Positions 1-11,903 of a DNA stretch of 64,000 nucleotides are shown here, piece by piece (position 1 is the first letter of the stretch; each line of letters begins with the position of its first letter). Origin of the DNA: Liolophura sinensis (lineage: Eukaryota > Mollusca > Polyplacophora > Chitonida > Chitonidae); contig NC_088304.1 in assembly GCF_032854445.1 (NCBI RefSeq), positions 5,084,001 to 5,148,000 of the forward strand. Direction: 5' to 3'. The position numbers were made by a program, and so were the translations under genes. The notes under the pieces were generated by a model. That model was not told the origin of the DNA and searched no databases. It saw only the letters and a list, made by a program, of their open reading frames with translations.

Positions 1-3000
1 CGAGAAAATGCTAGTGAACACGAAGACTCAGTGTGAGATCGCCAAACAACAACTAGCTAAAGAGAGACAACAACATCACAGACTGAAGGTACACAGTTCA
101 GTTGAGAGCCTGTCTTCTGTTTTGTAAGGTTTGGATATCTACATGATAAACTTTGATTGTTACAAAATATTTGTAAATTAAATGAAAAGACAACTATGTA
201 TCATTGCTGCTTGTGCTCATAACACGTCCAAAAATACAAGTCATGCAGTACTGTACATTCAAGCAAACACTTCATCCATCAGGTAAGTCAAATATTCGTG
301 AGTGCAGCTGAAACCATCAAGCATGTAACATGCATGTATTCACTTAGTGTTTCAAAACAGGGCCATCTAATTTCTAGCAAGCAATCACCTTGATGTGTGT
401 AAAACACTGCCAAAGTGCGGGTTCAAAGCCATGGGCAGGGAATTTGTACATTTCCCTGCTCTCTTCACTTGTGAAGCTTTGATGAGGATAAGTGGTGGAA
501 AGATGTTCATTTTGCCATGTGCATAATGTAACATTTGGTGAAGACCCCACCAATACAGTGTGCATGTCTGTACATTACATACGGGAAAGTTTAGTCAGTC
601 TGACTATCATCATGAACGTGAAAAAATTCTTGAGTATGGCAAGTAAGTAACAATTAGATAAATAAGTAACGTGACAGTTCCCATATTACAGGTGCAGATG
701 GCAACCATGCTTCAGGCTAACAACGACAACATGGGTGGCGAAGGGTTCTCTCGTATGGAGACCACACTGTCACAGCTCAGGAGCGAGAAGGAGGCTCTGG
801 AGAGTAAACTACGTCAGTACGAGACAATCCAGGTACTGTGTGACAGAGCATTCCTGAAGCTCTCCTAGTGTTATTTGCATGTAACTATGGTGGCAACTGG
901 TAGTGAGGACATAACATTGCCACAGTAGTTACTGTAAATGGCATAAAATTTTTACTCAAAAAGTACATTTTTAGATGTACTTTTTAATACAAAGGAGTAT
1001 TATAAAATATTATTTTTGGTGCTGAAATTTTCATTCACCCACTAGGATATACACAGTATACTGTGACCTATACTGTGGGTTGACATCATATCTGGTGTCT
1101 TTGGCATGGTGTATACTGTGACTTAATGGGGTATCCTGTCTGATGTCTTTGTCATGATGTACACTGTGACTGGGTGGGACATCCTGTCTGATGTCTTTGT
1201 CATGATGTACACTGTGACTGGGTGGGAGATCTTGTCTGATGTCTTTGTCATGATGTACACTGTGACTGGGTAGGACATCCTGTCTGATGTCTTTGTCATG
1301 ATGTACACTGTGACCGGGTGGGACATCCTGTCTGATGTCTTTGTCATGATGTATACTGTGACCGGGTGGGACATCCTGTGTGATGTCTTTGTCATGATGT
1401 ACACTGTGACTGGGTGGGACATCCTGTCTGATGTCTTTGTCATGATGTACACTGTGACTGGGTGGGACATCCTGTCTGATGTCTTTGTCATGATGTACAC
1501 TGTGACTGGGTGGGACGTCCTGTCTGGTGTCTTTGACATGATATATACATGTATTGTGACTGGGGGGGGGGGGTTGTCATGTCTGATGTCTTTGTCATGA
1601 TGTACACTGTGACTGGGTAGGACATCCTGTCTGATATCTGTCATGATGTACACTGTGACTGGGTGGGACGTCCTGTCTGATGTCTTTCTCATGATGTACA
1701 CTGTGACTGGGTGGGACGTCCTGTCTGATGTCTTTGTCGTGATGTACACTGTGACTGGATGGGACATCCTGTCTGGTGTCTTTGACATGATATATACATG
1801 TATTGTGGGGGGGGGGGGGGGGGGTTGTCATGTCTGTTGTCTTTGTCATGATGTACACTGTGACTGGGTGGGACATCCTGTCTGGTGTCTTTGACATGAT
1901 ATATACATGTATTGTGACTGGGGGGGGTTGTCATGTCTGATGTCTTTGTCATGATGTACACTGTGACTGGGTGGGACATCCTGTCTGGTGTCTTTGAAAT
2001 GGTATATACATGTATTGTGACTGGGGGGGGGGTGTCATGTCTGATGTCTTTGTCATGATGTTTACTGTGACTGAATGGAGTATCCCTCCTAGTGTCAGTA
2101 TGTTTGATCCATCGGAAATTAAGCGTCTACAACTTCCCTTGTACATCAGTACATCAGATAGTCACCTGTTCTTAAATGATACCATTTCGTTGTATGTAAT
2201 CACAGTGCTCCTCCCAGCATGATCACACTGTGTTGTTGTATTATGTACAGAAGGAACAGATGGAGAAGCTACTGGAGCTCCAGAATAAGGCTAAAGCAGA
2301 CGAGAAAGGAGATGAGGGAGAAGACAGTCACACCCAGTTCCTCATTGCTGTACTTCAGGCCAAAGAGTAAGTTATAAACATCTCACAGACCACCATCCAA
2401 ACTGCTGTATTTACCATATTCAGTAGTAGATTTTAAGCTATGATATAACTAACTGATTGAACATATCAAATTTAAATCACTGACTGATGGTAATTATAAA
2501 ATGAGACAGCTGTCTCATGAGTGAATGCAGACTGCCGTCGTTCACTTAAGCTATTCTTAGGTAAGGCGTAAAAATCAATCAATAAAAACCAGAAATAAGT
2601 GTTTCCTCCAATTTTAACACCAGATTAAGGTAATGTGATCAGTGGCTGAGGAGTTCTACTGCTTGAATATCTCTGGAATTGTTTAAAGCGGTTTGTGTAG
2701 AACAATGGAAATGAAAATTCACATTTTGTTTGTGCTGTTAACCTTCAAACAAAAATTAAATTAAATGGAATATTCCTTACAGGGATGAGAATTTTCAGCT
2801 GATCAGGTGGTTTCAGGTTTATGAAAAATCAGGATGACTAACATGACCAAAGCTAATCATTTAACTGACTGAGTCAGCCAGTAGAGGAGATGTCAGAAAT
2901 TGTAACCTATATGTAACAACGTGACGTCACAATAGCTTTCACCATGCATGGAATGAAAAGTATATATTGTCAATTGCGATTGATGTGGAACACCTGGCGT

Positions 3001-4453
3001 GTGGCATCTATAACCCTTGATTCTTGTCAGTAATAACAATATCCTGTTTCATAAATGGACTGGTAATACCAAAACAGTCACCGTTTAGAGAATTCTTATG
3101 ACAGACATTATTTTTTGATATTGTTTTGGTGATGTGAAATATTCAAAACTAATGCACATAAATTCATTAAATCTGGAAAAGTATAACTCTACTTAACATC
3201 TTGTTTGTCCTGTTTGTCTGATGTTTTTAAGGGAAGATGTCGCGAATCTCAAGAAGGAGTTAGATCAGCAGAATTCAAGATGCTCTGTAAGAACGACAAA
3301 ATCATTGATGGGAACAGGCAGATTTTTCAAACTGGAAACGGACCTGGACAAGGCTCATAAAAAGTGCATGCGGCTGGCGTTGGACATTGAGGAACTGAGG
3401 ATGAAGTATGAACCAGGTACGTATATGGTCATGTGACTGCGCTGGGATAAGTTATCACCAGAAACATACTTGCTGGCATATTCCTTACGGCTCATGCGTC
3501 ACTCTCTACCTTCGTATTACATCACTGGCCACTCGCGGCAAATTTTCTATAGAAATCTTGAACAATGCCAATCTCAATGGGATCATGGTGATGAGGCAGG
3601 AACTTTTCTTTGTATTAATATCAGATAGATCCGCATTCTCTTCATCAGACCATATTGTATGCATAACGTTATTCCAATGGACACCTGAAACAGTTTTACC
3701 AGTGAATGTTGACTGTAGGTCAACATAATACAAATCAGTTATGAGGCTAAGCTAAAAAGGACGACATGCATGGTAAAGGTTTCAAAAGTCAAATTTGTCT
3801 AGTGGTGGCAGTGATGTAAAGCAAGCATTGAGTGCAGCACATGCACTGTAGGGAATATGACCTGTTGGATATCTTGAAGTGGAAGGCATGAAAGTTGAGA
3901 AAGATTAAGGATTAAAGTTAAACAGTTTCATATCATCTCCCTGTAGGTTCAATCTGTTAGTATATCTCATTTCAATGGTTTCATGTCCCCTACTTAACTC
4001 TTCTCTTGTTAATGACAGTTACCCCAGATGCTTTGCACATCGCCCTACTCTCTAAATGATTTCAGTCACACAGTTCAGCTGTGTTGAATCTATAACATTT
4101 TGTGTTATAATGTGGTATTTGACTCACTTGATCATGATTTAGCAGTGGTTGTCAGTCAGGAGGTATGTCAGGTACCTGGGTACTTTCTCCAAGATCGACC
4201 AATTGAATCGAGACAATCAGAAGACACCTGGGTTTCTGATAGAAGTGAAAAGTGACTTATTTCATACACGTTACCACTATCAAATATGATTGGATGAACT
4301 TTCCTGAATATGGCGTTAAACCCAAATCAGGTAAATGAAAAAGTAAATAAATGAAATTTTTCTTCTGAATTCTAAATTTTCTTTTTTTTGCTTCCAGAGG
4401 AAGGTAAGAAGACTGTAAACAGGGCAAAACGGAGAAAATCCTTTGAGCTCTGA
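1..4453 (+). CDS. Unidentified coiled-coil protein, C-terminal part (5' truncated by window edge)
   Basis: Five exons joined by GT-AG introns in consistent phase: 1-88, 692-832, 2251-2366, 3232-3416, 4398-4453 (stop TGA 4451-4453), about 194 visible residues. The product is rich in E, K, Q, L and R with heptad-like spacing (for example METTLSQLRSEKEALESK, LKKELDQQN, LALDIEELRMKYEP) and has almost no hydrophobic core elsewhere, so it is a long coiled coil ending in a basic tail (AKRRKSFEL). I do not recognise the family; centrosomal, kinesin-tail and golgin-type proteins all look like this. The final two exons are odd: around 3280-3335 a different frame (KNDKIIDGNRQIF) looks more protein-like than the in-frame reading, and coding-like sequence continues past the stop in two further frames. 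Exons 1-3 are well supported; the exact C terminus is not. Confidence 0.72.
374..668 (+). mobile_element. SINE, second family, diverged copy
   Basis: The body (GGGTTCAAAGCC then GGGAATTTGTACATTTCCCTG and AAGTGGTGG) aligns by eye with the copy at 5447-5750. The end has CTTGAGTATGGC and an AAATAAG tail, the same tail as the main SINE family. It ends just before the acceptor of the exon at 692. Confidence 0.5.
1080..2075. repeat. 48-bp minisatellite
   Basis: About 20 tandem units of roughly 48 bp built on TGATGTCTTTGTCATGATGTACACTGTGACTGGG (quoted in part: CATGATGTACACTGTGACTG). From 1540 a larger unit appears, with an ACATGATATATACATG segment and a run of G after TATTGTGACT. The 48-bp period is divisible by 3, so long open frames exist on both strands (for example 1123-1788 minus); these are repeat artefacts. 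It lies in an intron of the coiled-coil gene. Confidence 0.9.
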
Positions 4454-4842
4454 ACAGGATCAGTCTACTAAATTTGTTCTTAAGGAAAATGTTTTGCCAA
4501 ACTCCAAAAAGGACACTGCCATATTGAAAAGTGATATCCTCTGTGACACTGTCAGCCAAGACACAGTGTTTCTACATGTAGCACATTTTGATGTCTGACA
4601 CCACACAAGCAGGGTCAGCTCTGCTCTCAGGAAAGCAAGTGAAAATCAGAGAACAAGTGGAAATGATTACAGAGGAAGGGCAGAAAGAGAGTTCAGCCAT
4701 AAGAGAGGAGAGTAAAACTGGCAAGGAGAATATCCAGTCTCAGAAAAAAGTCCGGAAATCTGTGGTACATCACAATGTGAAGAAAGTGTCAGCGACTAAC
4801 ACGGCTGCTGTGGATGCAAATCAGTGTAAACAACAGTGAAAT
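4454..4842 (+). other. Coding-like sequence after the stop of the coiled-coil gene
   Basis: Directly after the predicted stop, a second frame reads SSEQDQSTKFVLKENV from 4446 up to a stop at about 4594, and a third frame reads KQVKIREQVEMITEEGQ to a stop at 4837-4839. Both are charged, Q/E/K/S-rich and resemble the upstream protein. They may be the real C terminus displaced by small indels (assembly error or allele), or decaying 3' sequence. A polyadenylation signal lies further on at 5228. Confidence 0.45.
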
Positions 4843-5009
4843 CATGAGGTCAAGGACATTGGAGTTTTTCTGCAGTGCAGTTGAAGTATATTGAGATGAA
4901 TCAGCAGGGCTGCAGTGACCACAGCCAGTTGTCTCCCCTGATGTCACTGTACGCTGTTGAAATATGTGCTAATAAACATGTGTGCTATCAAAGATATTTC
5001 ATACTGGCA

Positions 5010-5140
5010 TCCTCTCCAGTACTACATGGGAAAACGAAGCAACTCGCAAATGGTTGTGGGCTTTGCCCTGGCTCTGCCCAGTTTCTTTTCACCATAATGC
5101 TGGCTGTGTAGTGAAATATTGAGTACAAACTAAAACTCCA
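5010..5140 (+). mobile_element. SINE fragment in the 3' region of the coiled-coil gene
   Basis: CTCTCCAGTACTACATGGGA, then ACCATAATGCTGGCTG and GAAATATTGAGTAC match the body and tail of the main SINE family. The head is missing. Confidence 0.6.
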
Positions 5141-5227
5141 AAATATATCAAAGAAATATCAAAGAAATTCATGATTGGGAAGCACAGGAGACAATTTCAA
5201 ACAAAAGATGCTTGACTGTTCTCAGCC

Positions 5228-5233
5228 AATAAA
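5228..5233 (+). terminator. Polyadenylation signal AATAAA, coiled-coil gene
   Basis: AATAAA on the plus strand downstream of the last exon. An alternative AATAAA lies at 4971-4976. Either could end the transcript. Confidence 0.4.
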
Positions 5234-5240
5234 TATATGT

Positions 5241-7333
5241 TTGATTCTATTACTGTAATTTTAATGACATTAGACAGTGAATGGGATTATCAAACGTTCT
5301 CAAAGACAACTGTAGCCTTACCCTGAAATCAACTTGTGAACCTGTGTGACTGCATGAAATCCTGGTGACAGTATTAACGTTTTACTGGAGGCTACTGGTT
5401 ACAGGCGAAAATGTATGTAACTTGTTACTTGTTCATAGATTAGGATGATGTCACAAATGAAAACCCTGGCTCAATCCCAGGCTTGGACAGGGTATTTATG
5501 GATTTCCTGCTCTCACAATTGTGGGCCCTGTTAATAATAAGTGGTTGAGGTGAAATTTTCTTGGAGTAACAATTGTCTTTCTCCAACATGTTGCGTACAC
5601 GTGTATCTGGTCGCAATGCATAGGTAAGTTTGTATCTTACCAGTTGTTTACATTGGGGCACTGCAGCATTCTCCAGATTTTAAAGTGACCACTATGGGAT
5701 AAGTGAAATACTCTTCAGTATGGACAGTATGACATTAACAACAGTCAGTCAAATAAACAGGTGTTGTTTGACAATGAAATAAATAAAATACCAAATGTGT
5801 ACACATAATTTTTAGTTTTTTCTTTCGCAAGTCACAATTTTATTTGAGATGTCTGTTAAGAAGACAGAATGATGCGTTTGATCCTTCGTCTTGATGTACG
5901 TAGTTTTAAGTTTACAATGGTCACGTCGCCATACAGAGTTTGTCCCCGTCACCGCTGACCATACAGCTTTTAGATTGAACCACAGACACAATGTAACCAC
6001 CTGAATGACAAGTGACATACTGAAATCCAAGCACTCCACTGACCATCAAAAACACCCTGCAACAAGTTTTAACAAGATCAAAAAACTTCATGTGATTTTA
6101 ATGGACAGCATCATCAATAACAAATATTCCTACATGTCGAATTGTACACCGGATAACAATGCAAGATGAGATAGGAGGTTTTTTGGGGGAGGGTTCTTGA
6201 ATTTAAAATGTTTTTGTCCTCTGATACTAATATAAATTGCATACTTTAATTTCGGCATAAATCTGAAAAGCTAAAAACAAATTTTTTAATCAGTACAAAA
6301 TGTGTGCAATGTTAGGTACATCAATTTCAAAACCAGTTAAACAACAAAGTTGTTTCACTCATTGCTAAGGACATCCTATAACAAAAATTCTACTTTACAG
6401 ATTCCATCAGATTATACAGGCCTTATATGTGAAAACTAAGCATTACTCAAACCAAGATATTTAGTTCCAAAACATTTTTAGAAAATACCCAATTATCTAT
6501 GGATCACTGTAGCAATCTTCCACCTAGATGGAAATTCTGTCTTTGTGATATATAACTTCCCTACCATTTTTACCTTGCCCACATCATATATACAATACAA
6601 ATGCCTATTGAAGTGTTCATGTATCAGATTTGAGTATTACATTTGAGTAGTATTCAAAGATGACATAAAACTTCACTTAATAATCAGGGCCCATTTGTTC
6701 AGAAGTGTATTAAAGTTAAGCCAGGCTTAAATCTTAATACAGTCTTGTCCTAATACAAAGTAAATGACACTCAAGTCTGACTAACATTAACATCGGGCTT
6801 AAGTCTTTTTTCTTTAAGACTTTTTAACCAATGGGCCTAGCCATATAACAGAGGAGTTTTAAAGCCACGAGACAATATTATTGTATTTCATGTGCAAAAA
6901 GGACGGAGAATGAGAAGTAACTGTTCTGCTTTTTGACGAGGCCATTTGAAGCATCACAATCTATAAAACCAGGGCCTGGTTTCACAAAGTACTCTTAATG
7001 TTACGTTCACTGAACTACCACTGCAACCAGTTATTGTAGGCATTACGCCGTCGTGGTAGTACTGGGTACATAGTTATGCAAAGTTAACTCCCTTGGGGCT
7101 TTGGGTAGCTGAAGACAAGAACTTACCAGCCAAATATGTGCATAAGGCCAAAGTAGGTCACATCAGTCCTTTTTGTCAACATTTCTGAATCTTCCAAAAA
7201 AAACTACATTTTCTGCTATAATTAATGAATTAGTGGAAATGGACAAGCATGAAAAGGCAACATTAACCACGAAGTTTGACACAGTGGTTTGCTTTGGTAG
7301 GCCCGTCTACCATTATTGCCACAAAACTCTTCC
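5241..7333. other. Intergenic DNA between the coiled-coil gene and SDR-A
   Basis: No coding exon seen. It holds the second-family SINE at 5447-5750 and a possible small foldback element at 6700-6840 whose ends read GGGCCCATTTGTT and AACCAATGGGCC in inverted orientation. The rest is AT-rich DNA without visible structure. Confidence 0.5.
5447..5750 (+). mobile_element. SINE, second family
   Basis: Contains GGCTCAATCCCAGG (B-box-like), GATTTCCTGCTCTCAC, AATAAGTGGTTGAGG and CTTTCTCCAACATGTTGCG, then a tail ATAAGTGAAATACTCTTCAG followed by CAAATAAA. The body differs from the main SINE family but the tail is shared, which suggests one LINE partner for both. Confidence 0.6.
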
Positions 7334-7339
7334 TTTATT
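7334..7339 (-). terminator. Polyadenylation signal, SDR-A
   Basis: TTTATT on the plus strand (AATAAA on the minus strand), about 65 bp after the SDR-A stop codon. A second copy is at 7359-7364. Confidence 0.6.
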
Positions 7340-7402
7340 CCCTGAGAATGCTGACTACTTTATTCCGTGCCAAGCCTCGGCAAACATCGCTGCCTGAAGT
7401 GA

Positions 7403-10400
7403 TCACCACTCAATGGGAGCTCCGTTATAGTTCAGAAATGTGCCAGCTTTCTCTTCATTTAGGCTACCCATCACCTTGATCATACTGTCCACGCTCTCGT
7501 TGACCCCCAACAATCCACGCGGCCCGCCCATGTCCGTCCTTACCCAGCCCGGGTGTATCGCCAGAGCAAGGATTCCCTCAGGTTTGAGGTCCACACTCAA
7601 GCTGCGACTGATCATATTCAAGGCGGCCTGTAACAACAGCAGCAACCTAGCTGAATTTTTTGAAGTATAGTAATTATAAATGAATTTATGAATGAAAAGC
7701 AAAGTGATTTATATCTACATTTCATGCACTTTTAGATGACCATCCCTTCAAATCTTCATGTATTTCCTTTCACAAGGTCCAGAGATATGGCACATACAAC
7801 AGTTATGCAAATTAAGCGTTAATTAACATGCAAATTAATGAAAAGGCCAAATGGCACAGGCATGAATCACAACCAGTACCTCTGCCGCTGTTACCATCAA
7901 GTTTCTTAGTTTCTTTCAGAGAAATGACCGTCACAAAAATGCTGATAGACAGCTTGACAGACAGATGGACGAGGGTCATCAGAAAAGACAGGTTTTTGCT
8001 TGACTAATTTTCACAAGATGGTAGACCTGTATTACCTTTGATGCCCGATAAGCATAATGGCCTCCGCTAGTGTTGTCCCCGATGGAACCCATTTTGGAAG
8101 TCAAATTTATGATAGCAGCCTTATCGCAGCTTAATCCTTCCACTGGTGACTTTTTCACTGCTTTTTTTAGCAGCGGTAAAAATGCCTACAATCACAAGAA
8201 ATATCTTTTACTATAGATGTTAAAAACAATACTTTAGTCTGAAGTGTCTCAAGTAAAAAACATTCCCTTTTACACAATAAAGTTTGTAAAAATTGCATGC
8301 ACGGTTTAACATTAAAAAACCCCAAATTCCATTCAGCTTAACTTAGCATTCAAATATCTGACTCAACTTAATTCTCTGAATAATTGTTACAAAAACAAAG
8401 AAAGTCTTTTCAAAGTTAATATTAAATGTTCCATCTAGAGAGCCCTTAATTACTTAAAGGGCAAGACAGCACCAGGCTAAAACACATTTCAATCAAAAGC
8501 AGGATACTCAAGTTTTCTAAAAAGTATCACACTTTATTATATTAATGAGATTTCACAGAATAACATGTAGAACAAAATTACAGTGCAACACAAATGGCTG
8601 GTGTGAGTCGAGGCAGCCATCTTGAGAATTTTATCCAATCAAACACGTTGCTATCAGGTTGTGCGACCTAAGCTGTGATGTAGCCTTTACCCATTCACTC
8701 GATGAAGTAACATGATAACACAGAACTACTGCGTAAGTTATCCCAGCCCAAGAGCAAGAGACTCATGCTACATACTGACGTACCTTCGACAGTAAAAGCG
8801 GAGCCACACAGTTGACATTGAAGCTGTTGACCATCACTTCCTCGTTCACATCTTCCAGGTTCACCCTATGTAGAACGGCAGCTCCATTGATAAGCAGGTT
8901 AAGTCCTTCCTCGCCCACCTCCTTCTCCACCTCCCTCACCAGGGCCTTAATGCCGTCACCATCAGTCACCTCTTATCACAGAAACATTTTGTTCTAAGTC
9001 TCATGAGCAGAACTTTATGTACAGCAGATTTATTCAAGCGTGACCAAAGCTCTCAGGTTTAACCCATAAGAGCCTATCTCCACTGTCAGCCAATCAGCTA
9101 ACCCCGTTACCCACAGAGGCCCCACATATATCTGAACAAAACATCAGTAGGCAGCTCACACTTAACTTCAATACAAGATTACCATAATGCTGGCCGCCGT
9201 CGTATAAGTGAAATATTCTTGAGTACGGCGTAAAACACCAATCCAAAAAAAAAAAAAAAAAAAAAATCAATACAAGATTTATAGAAAATGTGTGATACTG
9301 TATCTTGGAATTAGTCATTCAAAACGCTAAAACTGGGAATAAATTCCAAACCTTAGGTCACACAAAGGTACATGTAGACTTACAAGTGATACAATTTCAA
9401 ATCTGTTCTTAATCCAATGTCTTATTAAAAAGAAAGTAATAGCAAAGGACAACACTGCGCAGAAGTACCGTACTGTGTGCAAACTTTTCTTACCGAATTT
9501 CATGATTTTCACATTTGAATTGAGAGCTGCCACTTCTTGCAGTTCCTGTGAGAAAATGAAACAAACCTGTAATTCTTCAGACTATTCATGAAATAAGGTG
9601 CAGCTGTCCTCAGACACGAGTTTGAGATAGTGAAATTCAACATATGCCACAAAACAAGCAATAAGGTTACCGTGGCAATATTGTATTTATTTATTTATTT
9701 TACTGGTGTTTAACACCACACTAAAGAATATTTCACTTATTCGATGGCAGCCAACATTGTGGAAAGAGGAAACCAGGCAGACCCCGGGAGAAACCCACAA
9801 CTTTCAGCAGGTTGCTGGGAGACCTTCCCACATAAAGCCGAAAAGGAAGCCAGCATGTACTGGACTTGAACTCGTATCAGCTGCATTGGTGAGAGGCTCC
9901 TGGATGATTATGTTGCGCTGGTGTGCTAACCAACTGAGCCATGGCAATATCTGACAAGTGTAGATTATGAGATCATGTTACAATTATCAATTTATCCACC
10001 AAAATTCGAACTATAGCAGAAAAACCTAAGAGTTCAATCTAATCTGGCCACAAAAAAATATACGTCTGTGTTTTGAGCTACATAAAGTTAAAGACAACTT
10101 AGTTACTAAGAATAAACTGTGAACAGTCAAACACATTTACATGCAATGTTTCACAAAAATCATTTGGGTACGTGACTAAGTAAGAGTACTCAGAAATGTA
10201 TCTTGCCCTTATTGAGTGGAGTATACTTGGGATGTACAGGCAAGCGGAGAGGTAAGAGCCAAAGTTGACACCTGTTTGGACCTCAGACATCGTTTAGAAA
10301 GGACACGTCGGACATGAATGCTGCTGTGCGTGTAATACTAAACCAGTCCAGTATAAAGACAGGAGTTCAAATCCATAGTTTGCAGTGGTGTCATAGCTCC

Positions 10401-11482
10401 TCTGAGCCAATCATCAGCTTTCAACAAGATTTTAGCACATACCTAATGAAAAATATAACTTTTAGGTAAGAAATTCTTTTTGAAAACGTAATCAGAATGT
10501 ATCTAGACTTCAAATATGATAGTTTCATGTCCAGTGTTGCTCTAAATTTTCATTGACAAAAATCAGCATTTAGCTCCACATCGTTGATCACCTCCTGGAC
10601 CTTGTTAGGAATCTGGGTGCTTGAAACTATGAATAGCACCTGGGGCCCAGTATAAGGAGAAGAGTTGAAATAGTTGCATGGGGCTAGGGGTAAATTAGCC
10701 AAAGGTTGCTATTTCAATGCCAGTGGTAAACCTTAATTACAACGTTTCACGCCGTATCGGTAACAGCACACAAGTCCTGTATTTACGACACAGCAAACCA
10801 TTTCTAAACAAGGCAGCCATTAGGCTCGTCTTTTCAGCTTTAACACACTTGTGCCATCTAGAAACGATAACTTTTTTATGATACATAACTATGAAGGCAA
10901 AATGGCTGCTGCTTTAGCGATGACTGTGAGGTAAATTTGGGTCTCGTGTGCCCTTACCTAATGGAATACTCGTGGTATGTTGCGTGTGCGGGCGAGCTGA
11001 GAGGTAAGCGTTACAGTGGACAACTATTTTGAACTGCAGCCTTCGCTTACAAAGGAATTATCAGACATGGCGTTAAACGGTGTATTGTCTACCATTTTCT
11101 TTTGCTGCACTGACCATAATTAAATAGCCAATTGGGACTGGGGGAGGGAGGGTATATAAATCACATTAAGAGAGGGGTTTACAGAGCCTATACCCTGAAA
11201 AGCCAGGGGGAGTTTTGATAGGTCAGCATTACTTAGTTCAACAAGTTGATGAGGCTTTATCTGTGTTTTTTATCTGACGGGTGCATCGCCATCGGCTACG
11301 ATCATGTATTTTGTCCTAACTCCTCGTATGAGACGGGTAGGTACCTTGGCTTGGTCAGGGTTCCTGCAGGTGGCAAACAGCCATTTCGGTGGATGTGGCA
11401 ACTTGACAATTTGCCGGACAAACTCCAGACCGATTCCCCGGTTCGTACCGGTAATAAGCATGGATTTCACCTTCAAACTCAT
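7403..11482 (-). CDS. SDR-A: short-chain dehydrogenase/reductase, C-factor/sniffer type, complete
   Basis: NAD(P)(H)-dependent Rossmann-fold oxidoreductase; family relatives include bacterial C-factor and fly Sniffer carbonyl reductase, and the substrate here is unknown. Five exons on the minus strand with matching phases: 11482-11345, 9545-9494, 8971-8784, 8185-8036, 7627-7403, giving 250 residues, the usual size of a classical SDR. Visible motifs: the cofactor-binding TGTNRGIGLEF near residue 11, NGAA in place of the usual NNAG, a serine-containing NLTSKMGSIGDN strand, the catalytic YRASK (Y-x3-K), and the C-terminal HPGWVRTDMGG and GTFLNYNG motifs. The start at 11482 gives a hydrophobic first strand (VKSMLITG) directly before the glycine motif. 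There is no signal peptide, so it is likely cytosolic. SDR-B at 15797-22516 is its tandem paralog with identical lengths for exons 2 to 5. Confidence 0.93.
9170..9266 (+). mobile_element. SINE 3' end with poly-A-like run
   Basis: ACCATAATGCTGGCCGCCGT through CTTGAGTACGGCGTAAAACAC, ending in a run of A at 9245-9266. It lies in SDR-A intron 2 between exons 9494 and 8971, in the same orientation as the plus strand. Confidence 0.85.
9682..9941 (-). mobile_element. Full-length SINE with target-site duplication
   Basis: Minus-strand copy with tail at low coordinates (TATTTATTTATT, TTTAACACCACACTAAAG) and tRNA-like head at high coordinates (GGTGTGCTAACCAACTGAGC). It is flanked by a 9-bp direct repeat TGGCAATAT at 9673-9681 and 9942-9950. 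It sits in SDR-A intron 1. Confidence 0.88.
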
Positions 11483-11514
11483 AATTCTGCGGTGTTTTTT
11501 GCCTCTGAGTAAAC

Positions 11515-11520
11515 CACGTG
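11515..11520. promoter_or_regulatory. E-box CACGTG upstream of SDR-A
   Basis: CACGTG 33 bp upstream of the SDR-A start codon. A longer palindrome TCACGTGA lies at 11896-11903 and another CACGTG lies between SDR-B and HPD at 22563-22568. bHLH-zip factors (USF, MITF/TFE, MYC) bind such sites; function here is inference. Confidence 0.35.
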
Positions 11521-11903
11521 CGGACTGACCGGTTGATACACATCTACTTCGCGAACCTGGTTCTACAGCTGCCTAATGCCCTTGTAAAATAGTTGTCGAT
11601 TGGTTCTTTCTCCATTCATGACCTCGCCCGTCCAAAGATAATCCAATCAATTCTTTCGTACTTTAAAGAAATATGTAAACATCGATGGCGGGAATGACCA
11701 TGTGACAACTGTTGATCCTGATGTTGCGTACTTACGTACTTATTGTTATGGTTAACGGCATGCCATTTTTTGGCTGTTGTAAAGACTAGGGTTATATTTA
11801 CGTGTAACTTTCTACGTCACTCCTTATGTCAATCCATTCAGGCTTCGCTGAATGTGTTTGGCCAAATATGAAGGAGTCCCCTTTTCAGATGTAGTTCACG
11901 TGA

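Noticed and set aside
8585-8760. Search for a splice-site array after SDR-A exon 3, as in SDR-B
   Set aside because: The DNA after the SDR-A donor at 8783 is unique sequence, so the array is specific to SDR-B.
10170-11090. Weak similarity between 10180-10300 and 10950-11070 (CTTGGGATGT / GCTGAGAGGTAAG)
   Set aside because: Too short and diverged to call a repeat family by eye.
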